Assembly: GCA_963724625.1 (NCBI GenBank)
Contig: CAVRVO010000013.1
Location: forward strand, 372,001-436,000
Origin: DATBVX01 sp963724625
Lineage (GTDB): Bacteria; Pseudomonadota; Gammaproteobacteria; Steroidobacterales; Steroidobacteraceae
Length of the DNA: 64,000 bases
Direction: 5' to 3'
Shown here: in pieces, positions 54,834-62,794 of the stretch
Layout of the letters: every line of letters begins with the position of its first letter
How positions within the stretch are numbered: the first letter of the stretch is position 1
Translations under genes and position numbers: made by a program
The notes under the pieces: generated by a model
Databases searched by the model: none
What the model saw: the letters and a program-made list of their open reading frames with translations, nothing else
What the model was told of the DNA's origin: nothing

Positions 54834-55967
54834 ATGCCCGAGTACGAAGTGCTGCGATTCATCTGGTGGCTCCTCCTGGGAATTCTTCTGATTGGGTTTG
54901 CTGTCACCGATGGCTTCGACCTGGGTGTCGCTGCGATTTTTCGCTTTGTCGGTCGCTCGAACGAGGAGCGCATGGCGTTGCTCGAATCCGTCGAGCCCGT
55001 TTGGGAGGGGAATCAGGTATGGCTGGTGCTCGGCGCGGGTGCTGCATTTGCTGCCTGGCCGATGCTGTACGCCGCGGCATTCTCCAGTTTTTACCTGGCG
55101 ATGCTGTTGTTGCTCGCAGTGCTGATCATCCGGCCGGTGGGATTCACCTTCAGGGGCAAGATAGACGACCCGCGCTGGCGCCATGTATGGGACTGGGCGC
55201 TGTGCATCAATGGATTTGCTTCCGCACTGCTGTTTGGAGTCGCGTTTGGCAATCTGTTCATCGGCGTACCCTTTCACCTCGACGAGCTCTCGCGCCCGGT
55301 TTACAGCGGCGGGTTTTTCTCTCTCTTGCATCCTTTCGCCTTGCTGTCGGGAGTCATCAGCCTCGCGATGCTCATCATGCACGGTGCAAGCTACGCGGCC
55401 TTGAAGGTCGAGTCTCCCATGGGCAATCGGGCAGCTCACGTTGGGCGAATCGCAGCGCTGGTCCTGATCGCTGCATTCTCACTCGCGGGACTGTGGCTCG
55501 CGAACGGCATCGAGGGCTTGCGGATCACGAGCGTGATCGACGGAAACGGACCCAGCAACCCGTTACTCAAGACCGTGCACCCCGCCTCGGGCGCCTGGAT
55601 CGACAACTTCAGGAGTCATCCGGCTCTGTGGCTTGCTCCGTTAGCCGCCTACGTGGCAAGCATCACCGTGTGGTTCGCGCTGAGCAAGCGAGCGCGCCTT
55701 GCCTTCATCGCCAGCGCAGTGACTCAGGCGGGCATCATCTTCACGGCAGGGTTCAGCTTGTTTCCATTCCTCCTGCCCTCCTCAACGCATCCTGCTTCCA
55801 GCCTCACGGTCTGGGACGCCTCGAGCAGCCGGCTGACGTTGTTCATCATGCTGATCGCAGTGATCGTGTTCCTACCGGTCATCCTTGCGTACACGGCATG
55901 GGTGTTTCGGATAATGCGTGGGCAGATCACGCTGGCGCACGTGCGCGAACAGGCCAAGCACTATTGA
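54834..55967 (+). CDS. cydB: Cytochrome bd ubiquinol oxidase subunit II
   Basis: Second large oxidase subunit, 377 residues, multi-pass membrane protein. Begins MPEYEVLRFIWWLLLGILLI, then FAVTDGFDLGVAAIFRFVGR and VEPVWEGNQVWLVLGAGAAF, standard CydB motifs; RPVGFTFRGKIDDPRWRHVW follows. ATG at 54834 has a GGAG site; the GTG at 54831 is in frame but less likely. Confidence 0.97.
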   Translation: MPEYEVLRFIWWLLLGILLIGFAVTDGFDLGVAAIFRFVGRSNEERMALLESVEPVWEGNQVWLVLGAGAAFAAWPMLYAAAFSSFYLAMLLLLAVLIIRPVGFTFRGKIDDPRWRHVWDWALCINGFASALLFGVAFGNLFIGVPFHLDELSRPVYSGGFFSLLHPFALLSGVISLAMLIMHGASYAALKVESPMGNRAAHVGRIAALVLIAAFSLAGLWLANGIEGLRITSVIDGNGPSNPLLKTVHPASGAWIDNFRSHPALWLAPLAAYVASITVWFALSKRARLAFIASAVTQAGIIFTAGFSLFPFLLPSSTHPASSLTVWDASSSRLTLFIMLIAVIVFLPVILAYTAWVFRIMRGQITLAHVREQAKHY

Positions 55968-55977
55968 GGGCATTGCG

Positions 55978-56112
55978 ATGTGGTACTTCACCTGGATTCT
56001 CGGTCTCGGTTTCGCCCTCGCCTTTGGCGTAATCAACGCCATCTGGTTCGAGATCCTCGAGCCCGACAAGCCCGCGCCCGATCGAGACGTCACGGCGACG
56101 CGAGAATTGTGA
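55978..56112 (+). CDS. cydX: Cytochrome bd oxidase subunit CydX
   Basis: 44-residue single-helix subunit needed for a stable bd oxidase. MWYFTWILGLGFALAFGVIN is the CydX signature (conserved Trp, Tyr and GLG), with the following E of AIWFEILE. Starts 10 bp after cydB with a GAGGG site. Ends the cydPABX operon; the next gene is convergent. Confidence 0.93.
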   Translation: MWYFTWILGLGFALAFGVINAIWFEILEPDKPAPDRDVTATREL

Positions 56113-56127
56113 TGCCGGAAGTCGCTA

Positions 56128-56491
56128 CTACTGCGACGAATTGGTCGCCGGTGATGCCAGGTAAAGAGCGAGAGCGTCGAGGTCCGCGTCGCTGACCTCC
56201 GTCTTGCGGAAGAACGGCATTACCGACACCCCAGTGCGCACGAAGTGCTTGACCGTCTCAGGTGTGAGGTCAGTGCGCTCCTCAAGCATGCCGGGCTTGG
56301 TTCCCTTGTAGAGCGCGGTAAGTGCGACGGTGCCGGGTTTGTCCTTTCCGCGGCCGTGGCAGGGGGCACACCATTTCTGGAACACGTCATAACCGTGCGT
56401 GGACTTTTCGCGATTGGCAGCCAGTGCCGCCGCTGCCGATACCGAGGAGCGCCGCTGATGTGAGTAACGACAGCGTAAGGCGCGTGATCAT
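56128..56491 (-). pseudogene. Cytochrome c subunit (PchC-like) with a frameshift in the signal peptide
   Basis: Heme-c electron acceptor expected to pair with the upstream flavoprotein. ATG at 56491 overlaps the flavoprotein stop (ATGA) and starts a signal peptide, MITRLTLSLLTSAALLGIG. The signal ending AAALAA and the mature part, with heme site KWCAPCHG and axial Met in VSVMPFFRK, are in the next frame; the shift lies at about 56434 and equals one extra base. Repaired, the product is about 120 residues. As given, only a GTG at 56385 could start the heme domain, with no export signal. Real inactivation or sequencing error are both possible. Confidence 0.8.
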
Positions 56492-58113
56492 TTTCGACCC
56501 TCTCGCAGGTGCTTGGGCCAGATACCGTACCGCCCTGCCGAGAGGATACCGTTCGGGTCGATGGCGTCCTTCAGCCGCTCGTGGAACCGGCGCAGCGCAT
56601 GGTCGTTGAACGAGTAGGTATTCATGATCAGCTCCTGGTAGGCCGGAGCCGTACGGTATTCGCCGAAACCGTGTTCCGCCGCGATCTGCACGAGCTGCCG
56701 AAAGGCGGCGCGGGTTTTCTTGTTCTTTTCGACGTCGTGGGTGACGGGGAAGCCGAATAGAAACAGGAACGAGCGCTCCCAGAAAAAGAACGGAATCGAG
56801 AACGGCGGAATCGGCAGACCGAATTCCCGGCCTGCTTGTGCGAATACGCGGTTCGCTTCGAACACGGCTTCGCCCGAACGCGCGATGATGGGCGAGAACC
56901 ACTGGTGACCGTTGGTCGGCGTCGGATTACTGGCATTGCGCGCTCCAATCGAGAAAGCCGTGAGGGCGGGAATTCCGAATTCCGGCTTGTGAACCTTGTC
57001 TTTCTGCTCGGCGCTGAGCGGCAGCTTGAGCACTTCATTATCCTGGAATCGGGCACCGGGAATGGCCGAGAATCGCTCCTTGGCATACTCCCAATGCGCC
57101 GCAAGCGCTTTCGCGGGCCCGTAGAACTTGATGGTGGCGCTCCATGCGCCGAGGCCCTTCGAAGCCGCGTACTGATCGAGCTCAGCACTGCTGCCGTCGA
57201 CCGCCTTGGCGATCAAGGCGGCGAGTGCCGGGCTCATCGGCGGCGCATCGTCCGCGCCGGGCAGTCCCATGGCCGGGCTCGAGAGCTCGGTGAATCCATT
57301 GCAGATGCGGCTGTTCTCGAGATAGTTGAGCGTGTCAATCAACGGCACCAGGTCGTTGTGCCGTGGCACGATCACCGTTCCGGAGAGAAACGCGTCGGGT
57401 TCGGGCATCAGCCAGAAACCCATCTTGGTGATCACACCGAAGTTCGATTGCGAAAAAATGCCGTCGACCCACGGCCCGAAACCCGACTTGTACTGCTGCC
57501 AGGTCTTCGCACCGGGCATTGCCCCCATGCCGGTGCGCAGCAACTCCCCGTCCGCCAGCACCACTTCCATGCCGCAGTGACTATCGAAGTGAAAGCGGTA
57601 CTCCGGCATCGTGTATCCGCCGCCGCGATCGAGCGAGTTCCCGACCGGGCTCCCCCAGCCGGGATCCGGCACGTCGAGCCACACCTTGAGGTTGCGCTCC
57701 TGGATATGGCGATAGAGATCGAAGTAGCTGACGCCAGGCTCCACGAGCGCGTACGCCATGCTCTCGTTGACCTCGAGCACGCGATTCATGCGCTTCAGGT
57801 CGAGCACCACGCTGCCCGAATAATTCGGCGCCGAGCCGCCATACCCGAGGTTACGACCGGTTGAGATCGGGTAGATCGGGATCCTGAAGCGATTGGCAAT
57901 GCGAACCACCGCCTGCACCTGCTCCACCGAGCCAGGTGCCAGCGCCGCGGAAGCAGCTCGTTCATCAGGCTCGCCCCAGAACGGCGAATAGGCATCACGA
58001 TAGAGGTCGACGTCCTCGTCACTGGTGAAGACCCACTCCTTGCCGATCGCGGTCTCGAATTGCGACAAGGCCTGGGCAAAGTCGCCCTGTTTGATGCCAG
58101 GCGGAACTCTCAC
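56488..58113 (-). CDS. 4-cresol dehydrogenase/eugenol hydroxylase-like flavoprotein (PchF-like)
   Basis: Vanillyl-alcohol-oxidase family flavoenzyme that hydroxylates the para side-chain of alkylphenols and passes electrons to a cytochrome c. 541 residues. FAD domain: FRIPIYPISTGRNLGYGGSA, VVLDLKRMNRVLEVNESMAY, PVGNSLDRGGGYTMPEYRFH. Substrate half: PTPTNGHQWFSPIIARSGEA, EYRTAPAYQELIMNTYSFND, and the ending DAIDPNGILSAGRYGIWPK, typical of PchF. The coupled cytochrome gene supports a PchFC-type enzyme; whether p-cresol, eugenol or another phenol is used is not evident. Confidence 0.88.
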   Translation of the reverse strand: MRVPPGIKQGDFAQALSQFETAIGKEWVFTSDEDVDLYRDAYSPFWGEPDERAASAALAPGSVEQVQAVVRIANRFRIPIYPISTGRNLGYGGSAPNYSGSVVLDLKRMNRVLEVNESMAYALVEPGVSYFDLYRHIQERNLKVWLDVPDPGWGSPVGNSLDRGGGYTMPEYRFHFDSHCGMEVVLADGELLRTGMGAMPGAKTWQQYKSGFGPWVDGIFSQSNFGVITKMGFWLMPEPDAFLSGTVIVPRHNDLVPLIDTLNYLENSRICNGFTELSSPAMGLPGADDAPPMSPALAALIAKAVDGSSAELDQYAASKGLGAWSATIKFYGPAKALAAHWEYAKERFSAIPGARFQDNEVLKLPLSAEQKDKVHKPEFGIPALTAFSIGARNASNPTPTNGHQWFSPIIARSGEAVFEANRVFAQAGREFGLPIPPFSIPFFFWERSFLFLFGFPVTHDVEKNKKTRAAFRQLVQIAAEHGFGEYRTAPAYQELIMNTYSFNDHALRRFHERLKDAIDPNGILSAGRYGIWPKHLREGRK

Positions 58114-58170
58114 GCGCCGCGCCCCCGCGCACGCGGTGCAATGATCCAGGAAATAAGGGGATCGTCGGCA

Positions 58171-58716
58171 TCAGCCGAGAGCGGATGCCGCCGATCCGCA
58201 CTTGCACATCGCGGGCGACCACGAATCGTGCGGACCCTGCATTACGATGCGTGCCGAGTTGCGTACCCAATCCGGGTTCGCAGCGTGCAAACTGACGGCC
58301 CATCGCAACGTCTCTGCGGGGGCAACGATCACATGAGCGATCGAGCCATCACTGGCACGCCGGTGCTCGGCGCGATAGGCGACCCGCATCCCGACGTCCC
58401 AGGCGAGCCGTTCCAGGCAGAACAACGGCCCGTGACGCGTCATACCCGCTACCACGATGGGCTCGCGGCGCCAGCGCACATCAAGCTCCTCGTACCATAG
58501 CTCGGTCACATCGCCGCTGAACGCACGTGTTGCCCCACCAAGACGTGCGATCTCTGCGCCAAAACGTCGCGACTCGGCAAAGCGGTCATCGAACAGAATG
58601 CGATACGGGGCAAGGGCCGCGCGAGGCGCATCAGAAGAGTCCCACGCGGCACGGGCCACGAGGGGAAGGGTCGTCAGAGCAATTCCACCCTGCAGAACAT
58701 CTCGGCGGTTCGGCAT
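58171..58716 (-). CDS. Tat-signal secreted protein of unknown function
   Basis: 181 residues beginning with a twin-arginine signal (NRRDVLQGGIALTTLPLVARA). The mature part has no recognised domain; visible stretches are FAESRRFGAEIARLGG, REPIVVAGMTRHGPLFCLER and a C-terminal CKCGSA. It lies 57 bp upstream of the PchF-like gene on the same strand, so it probably serves the same pathway, perhaps in the periplasm where PchFC works. Confidence 0.75.
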   Translation of the reverse strand: MPNRRDVLQGGIALTTLPLVARAAWDSSDAPRAALAPYRILFDDRFAESRRFGAEIARLGGATRAFSGDVTELWYEELDVRWRREPIVVAGMTRHGPLFCLERLAWDVGMRVAYRAEHRRASDGSIAHVIVAPAETLRWAVSLHAANPDWVRNSARIVMQGPHDSWSPAMCKCGSAASALG

Positions 58717-58821
58717 CAGATACCTCCGCTGTTTGGAACGATGCTACGCCGTAGCATCACAGCGGAATCGACCGTCAGTGAAGACCACACTCGACTATCC
58801 GCGAGTCAATGGTTGTAGTTT

Positions 58822-58902
58822 CTAGTTGGCGCCGCCCTTGACCTTTTCGACAGCTTCCTTCTTGGAAGCCTGGCTTTCCAATACCAGGCGGTAGGCAATG
58901 GT
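58822..58902 (-). pseudogene. C-terminal remnant of a coding gene
   Basis: 26 codons ending in TAG at 58824-58822 read IAYRLVLESQASKKEAVEKV then KGGAN, a natural-looking protein end with bias typical of coding sequence. The frame is closed upstream by TAG at 58905, exactly where the first copy of a 55-bp repeat begins. The rest of the gene is missing. Parent family not recognised. Confidence 0.5.
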
Positions 58903-59015
58903 CTATCGGCGCACAGCGAACGGCCGTAACCGACTTACCGTGACATTTCTGCGAGCTCGGTGGTCTATCGGCGCACAGCGAACGGCCGTAACCGACTTAC
59001 CGTGACATTTCTGCG
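58899..59015. repeat. 55-bp direct repeat, two perfect copies 62 bp apart
   Basis: Copies at 58899-58953 and 58961-59015, each starting TGGTCTATCGGCGCACAGCG and ending TTACCGTGACATTTCTGCG, separated by 7 bp (AGCTCGG). Not in a gene. Only two copies and a short spacer, so not a CRISPR array. It abuts the gene remnant. Confidence 0.9.
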
Positions 59016-59043
59016 TCCCGCGGGCGCTCTCCCGCGGGCGCTT
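59016..59043. repeat. 14-bp tandem repeat
   Basis: Two adjacent units TCCCGCGGGCGCTC and TCCCGCGGGCGCTT, each containing the palindrome CCCGCGGG, directly after the 55-bp repeat. No gene is seen from here to 59186. Confidence 0.7.
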
Positions 59044-59186
59044 GATCAGCGAACAGCGTAACGTGCGTGCGACAGCCGGCCGCCGGTTGATCGCGTTCCG
59101 TGCGCGAGCAGAATGGCGGGCGTTACCAGCTTCGTATAGGTTGGAATTTGCCTTGCCAGCCTGGAGTACTGGATAGAAGGTCGAGC

Positions 59187-59996
59187 ATGATCGATAGGCG
59201 ACCGCCGATTCTGGGTACCGTGACCCCGGGGCTCGAGCGCTACTGTCCCCTGCTAGCGCAGCAACTGGACATCATGTGGCCAAGGCACCCGCCGCTCTAC
59301 TACGCTTTGCCGCAGGGCCAAACGGCCCCTTACGACCTCACCATCCCGACACAGGAGACGACTTGGACGGCCGTCTTGCTGGCCGGTCTGTCGTTCCTGC
59401 GTGCGCGTGGTGCGACTCATGTCTTCATCCTGCTCGAGGACCACGTACCGCTCTGGCCCTGCGATGTGGACCTGGTCGAGGACGTCTGCCGCATCGTGGT
59501 ACACGAGGACCTGCCCTGCGTCTTCTTCACCAAGTGGGAGTGGCTGTGGCCGCCCGAAAATGAAGTCCTGTCCGTGGATGGACGGCAGTTGGCGCGGGTG
59601 CCGCAGGAATTCGGCTTCTACAACCAGTGCCAGCCGGCAATCTGGAAACTCGACTACTACGCCTCGCTGCTGACCGAGGCGGTACGCCGAGGGATTGCCG
59701 ACCCCTGGACGTTCGAGCGCTTTTCGCTGCCCGATCAGCCGCAGCACTACGTCGCCGACTACACCTGGCCGTCGCGGCACTGCGGTTTTCGGAGGCGAGG
59801 CCGGGTATATCTGCGTGCGCTCTACTCCATGAAGCTGCCGGAAGGTAAGGCGCTGCACGACGAGCTGCTGCGAGAGCGATTCCCGCGCGTTCCAGTGTTT
59901 CTCCGACAGGTGATCGGCCAGGCCCTCGCGCTTTGGGGGCAGGTTCGGAGGATGCCAGCGCGCTTCGAGCGGCGGCGGCCCTTACGTCGCTTGTGA
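59187..59996 (+). CDS. Protein of unknown function, possibly glycosyltransferase-like
   Basis: 269 residues from ATG 59187 (AGAAGG upstream). No family recognised with certainty. ILGTVTPGLERYCPLLAQQL at the start, THVFILLEDHVPLWPCDVDL (an acidic EDH turn reminiscent of the DxD of GT-A transferases), CVFFTKWEWLWPPENEVLSV, ADPWTFERFSLPDQPQHYVA. The tail is strongly basic (RRMPARFERRRPLRRL). It is followed by a good terminator at 60041. Probably island-borne, like the methyltransferase at 61656, and perhaps also for surface glycans (inference). Confidence 0.6.
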   Translation: MIDRRPPILGTVTPGLERYCPLLAQQLDIMWPRHPPLYYALPQGQTAPYDLTIPTQETTWTAVLLAGLSFLRARGATHVFILLEDHVPLWPCDVDLVEDVCRIVVHEDLPCVFFTKWEWLWPPENEVLSVDGRQLARVPQEFGFYNQCQPAIWKLDYYASLLTEAVRRGIADPWTFERFSLPDQPQHYVADYTWPSRHCGFRRRGRVYLRALYSMKLPEGKALHDELLRERFPRVPVFLRQVIGQALALWGQVRRMPARFERRRPLRRL

Positions 59997-60040
59997 ACGC
60001 GCAAATCCATGCCTCAGAAAAAACACCCGCCGCGGCCGAA

Positions 60041-60067
60041 GCCGCCCGCGATGGGGCGGCCTTTTTT
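60041..60067 (+). terminator. Rho-independent terminator
   Basis: Stem GCCGCCC (60041-60047) and GGGCGGC (60054-60060), six-base loop, then C and TTTTTT (60062-60067). Ends transcription of the unknown gene 44 bp upstream; an A-run on the left side (60018-60023) could let it work in both directions. Confidence 0.88.
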
Positions 60068-60142
60068 ATGTAACGTCCATTTGCACATTGCCCGCGGACA
60101 GCGCGTAATGGCGGCGAGAACAACTCAAAGAGGGCGGTAGCT

Positions 60143-60433
60143 ATGCAATCCCATGACCTAAACGTCACCGGTGTGCGCCGAGCGCCACTTGTAGACAGGC
60201 GGACTAACCAGCGAGAAGGCGCAGAAGGTATCTATCGCACGGTGTCGTCGCTAGACATGCTACCGACAGCGGCCCAGAAGCATCTCGCGCTCGTGTTTGA
60301 GTGGGCCATCGACGGGATTCGTCGTCAGATCGAAATCAATCGCACGCCTGAACTGGAAGCCTTGCAGGCCGCTTACACATACGCTCACGACGTCCTGGTT
60401 GCGACGTTGCGGAAACCGAGCGTCGGCAGTTAG
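60143..60433 (+). CDS. Small hypothetical protein
   Basis: 96 residues; ATG at 60143 has a GAGGGCGG site about 6 bases upstream, which supports a real gene. N-terminal half is Arg-rich and polar (GVRRAPLVDRRTNQREGAEG), the C-terminal half helical (HLALVFEWAIDGIRRQIEIN). No family recognised. Ends 5 bp before the convergent Mrr-domain gene. Confidence 0.55.
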   Translation: MQSHDLNVTGVRRAPLVDRRTNQREGAEGIYRTVSSLDMLPTAAQKHLALVFEWAIDGIRRQIEINRTPELEALQAAYTYAHDVLVATLRKPSVGS

Positions 60434-60438
60434 CGCAC

Positions 60439-60843
60439 TTACTGATGGCGGCGCATGGCGCGGCCTGGTAAATCCGTGTTGACGTAGTAATGCCTTGAAC
60501 GGGCCTTACGGAACTCCGACATCTCTGGGAACCGACTCTCGAGGAAAGCAACATCAACGGTTGCGGGCTTGCTAGCGAGCACCTCACGACCGCGTTCTGT
60601 CAGCTGGTAGCGCCCCGGGCCATTGGCTCGGAGCAGGCCAGCCTTCTTGAGATATAAAGTTGTCCAGCCCACCCGGTTGTGCAGCCACGTCTGCCCGCTT
60701 TCGAGACGTTGCGATCTGTCGTCATCGGACAGCTGAAACTCTTGAGCCAGCCACTCGACCGCTTCGGAAAGACCGTATTGCTGACCGTCACCAGCCAGCC
60801 TCAGCATCGGCAGCATCAAGCTCTGGAAATCAGGGACAGCCAT
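60439..60843 (-). CDS. Orphan Mrr N-terminal (winged-helix) domain protein
   Basis: 134 residues matching the DNA-recognition N-terminal domain of Mrr type IV restriction enzymes: MAVPDFQSLMLPMLRLAGDG, GLSEAVEWLAQEFQLSDDDR, HNRVGWTTLYLKKAGLL, GPGRYQLTERGREVLASKPA. The normal linker and the PD-(D/E)XK nuclease domain are absent; after FPEMSEFRKARSR the protein ends quickly. Either a decayed restriction gene or a stand-alone DNA-binding protein. Start 60843 (ATG) preferred to GTG 60852. Confidence 0.75.
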   Translation of the reverse strand: MAVPDFQSLMLPMLRLAGDGQQYGLSEAVEWLAQEFQLSDDDRSQRLESGQTWLHNRVGWTTLYLKKAGLLRANGPGRYQLTERGREVLASKPATVDVAFLESRFPEMSEFRKARSRHYYVNTDLPGRAMRRHQ

Positions 60844-61092
60844 GTTGAGCACCTACTGATGTGCAGAGGAACGATGGATTCGCATTTGCGTAAAGATTGC
60901 CTTCGTGCGATCGGCGACCGTAGCTGCACGGCGACACTTCGCGAATGCCTGGAGTCCCGTAGTGGCGGGCGGATGACTACGTAGGCAACTAGGGAAATTC
61001 CTCGCGCATCTTAGGGCGGCTTCGGCACGCCGGGCCTGCAATGGGGGACATCTATTTACCGTTAGGGGACTGGGCGTACTTATCGAGAGAAG
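60844..61092. other. Gene-free accessory stretch
   Basis: No supported gene, RNA or repeat between the Mrr-domain gene and the tRNA-derived repeat. Probable promoter region of the Mrr-domain gene. Confidence 0.4.
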
Positions 61093-61138
61093 TTGGTGGG
61101 CCGTGCGCGAATCGAACGCGCGACCAACAGATTAAAAG
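61093..61138. repeat. Left attachment-site copy (3' half of tRNA-Lys)
   Basis: 46 bp identical to 62749-62794, starting TTGGTGGGCCGTGCGCGAAT and ending CAACAGATTAAAAG. It corresponds to the tRNA-Lys sequence from the anticodon loop to CCA. After 61138 the match stops (GCGCACTCC instead of TCTGCTGC), so it is not a complete tRNA. Typical scar of site-specific integration at a tRNA 3' end; named attL/attR by inference. Confidence 0.88.
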
Positions 61139-61287
61139 GCGCACTCCTTCTTCGTTGCTACTCCTAGCGACACACCGACAGCGCGCCGAAGCTACTGATT
61201 CGAAGGCACGGCCGTTGCTGAGGGATTGAGGCACGGAGCGTGCCTGCGTGCATCTAGGAGTTAGTCACTGCACGGAATTTGCACGAA

Positions 61288-61386
61288 ATGCCAGGATGCA
61301 TCCTCCGAATCCAGGGCGACCACCGCGACAAGATCGTGGCGACGCTGCGGCAGCGTGGGTACACCGTGAAGCTCGCGGGCGGTTGA
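61288..61386 (+). CDS. Possible 32-residue peptide or gene fragment
   Basis: Open frame beginning MPGCILRIQGDHRDKIVATL and ending RQRGYTVKLAGG. Composition looks protein-like, but there is no clear ribosome site and no family is recognised; it may be the start of a broken gene. Apart from it nothing is seen between 61139 and 61655. Confidence 0.25.
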   Translation: MPGCILRIQGDHRDKIVATLRQRGYTVKLAGG

Positions 61387-61655
61387 GCGCGAAGCGCTGC
61401 GCAGATCGGATATCGATGCGGCGATTTCCAATATTCGCGAGCCTGTTGAAATATTGGGGAACATCCTCGGAAAGAACCGCCATCGAGGCCCGCTGACAGC
61501 CCCAATTCCTTCCATTGACCGTGAGCGTCCCACCGGCCCGGCGCTTGCAAGAACATCTTGCAGGAACATAACGCGGTTGAGCTGGTCCATCACCGTGGGG
61601 TCGTGTGTCGCGTCCGCGGACCGGCCTCTTTTTTTTACCAACCAAGGACGGGGTG

Positions 61656-62507
61656 ATGATTGATTCAACACCGACCGCTAAGCTGCTCAAGAAAGCCATG
61701 CGCCACCCCTTGCGCGCAGTTCGAAGGCTCGTCGAGACCGCACGACTGTCGCGGCTGAGCGACACCAAGGAACGCGAGCTCCTCGTCGGGTTTCTATCGA
61801 ACGTATTCGACGCCGATACTCAACGAATCCTCGAGGAGTACCAACGCTCCGGAATTGGTGCGTGGATGGAACGTCGGCGTGCCGAGTTGCACAAGTTTCA
61901 AGGTCCCTACAGGCTCGGCGCTACTCCGGTGGTCGACTGCGAAACGATTTACTTTCTCGTACGCGCGCTCAAACCAACGATCGTCGTGGAGACGGGCGTG
62001 TGTTACGGCGTTTCGAGCGCGTACATTCTCCACGCGCTGAAGGCGAACCGCCGCGGCACGCTCTATAGCATCGACCTCGGCAACACGCCGAATGAGCCGC
62101 CGAATGGCTTCTTTGTTCCGCTCGACCTCAGGGACCGGTGGCAATTGCTCATCGGTGACTGCAAACACGAATTGCCGCAACTGTTGGCCGAGTTGCGTCA
62201 AATCGATCTCTTCCATCACGACAGCCTGCACACCTATGACCACATGATGTGGGAGTACCAAACGGCGCTGCCGTATCTACGTCCGAACGGCATACTCTCG
62301 TCACATGATGTGCGTACCATCGTGAGCCTCCGAAACCCTTTACAGCGCAATCCATTCGAAACGTTCTGCGAGCAAAACCACCTTTATTCGGTGATGTCTC
62401 ACAACGTCGGCATTGCGATCGGTGACCGGCGTGCGCAGGCCCAGCGCGATGAATTCGCAAGGATCGCCGACACGCCTTCTCGAGCGCCGGCGCGTCGGAC
62501 ACATTGA
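61656..62507 (+). CDS. Class I SAM-dependent methyltransferase
   Basis: 283 residues from ATG 61656 (AAGGA and GGGG upstream). Methyltransferase-24-like: IVVETGVCYGVSSAYILHAL is the SAM-binding motif I, GTLYSIDLGNTPNEPP motif II, DRWQLLIGDCKHELPQLLAE follows, and QIDLFHHDSLHTYDHMMWEY is the conserved metal/acid region. Substrate unknown; such enzymes often modify sugars or natural products. It is the only clear gene between the two 46-bp repeats, that is, the cargo of the tRNA-Lys island. Confidence 0.85.
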   Translation: MIDSTPTAKLLKKAMRHPLRAVRRLVETARLSRLSDTKERELLVGFLSNVFDADTQRILEEYQRSGIGAWMERRRAELHKFQGPYRLGATPVVDCETIYFLVRALKPTIVVETGVCYGVSSAYILHALKANRRGTLYSIDLGNTPNEPPNGFFVPLDLRDRWQLLIGDCKHELPQLLAELRQIDLFHHDSLHTYDHMMWEYQTALPYLRPNGILSSHDVRTIVSLRNPLQRNPFETFCEQNHLYSVMSHNVGIAIGDRRAQAQRDEFARIADTPSRAPARRTH

Positions 62508-62748
62508 ATTAATTGCGAGGAATTGATCGCCGGCTCGCCACCAATGTAACGGCGCCGCGTCGCGGCGAGCGAGCCACAACTTGACCATGCGCGCCGCCAC
62601 GCGCGTGATTAACTATAAATTCGAGCGCGCTCTGACGACGCCGGATCTGCAATGCGCCTCGACGTCGGCGGTAGCGAACCATGTGCATGACTAGGGGCCG
62701 AAGAGGCTCCCGGCGATACACTCTGAAGTGGCTGTATTCGCAGTGTAT

Positions 62749-62794
62749 TTGGTGGGCCGTGCGCGAATCGAACGCGCGACCAACAGATTAAAAG
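62749..62794. repeat. Right attachment-site copy inside tRNA-Lys
   Basis: Identical to 61093-61138; lies within the tRNA-Lys gene apart from its first base. The two copies bound 1,656 bp (start to start). Just beyond the tRNA 3' end a 7-bp inverted repeat, ATACACT (62716-62722) and AGTGTAT (62742-62748), may form a hairpin. Confidence 0.88.

Noticed and set aside
54866..56032. 388-codon plus-strand frame overlapping cydB
   Set aside because: Same strand, other frame; cydB and cydX carry all family motifs in their own frames.
58899..59015. CRISPR array
   Set aside because: Two 55-bp copies with a 7-bp spacer and no cas genes; this is a simple duplication.
61093..61138. Second tRNA-Lys gene
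   Set aside because: Only the part from anticodon loop to CCA is present; acceptor 5' strand and D arm are missing, so it is an attachment-site copy.
61041..61229. Small plus-strand frame crossing the 61093 repeat
   Set aside because: It is translated from the tRNA-derived repeat and has no ribosome site or family.
61600..61630. Terminator at GTCCGCGGAC followed by a T-run
   Set aside because: The short palindrome is separated from the T-run by unpaired bases and lies just upstream of the methyltransferase start with no gene ending before it.
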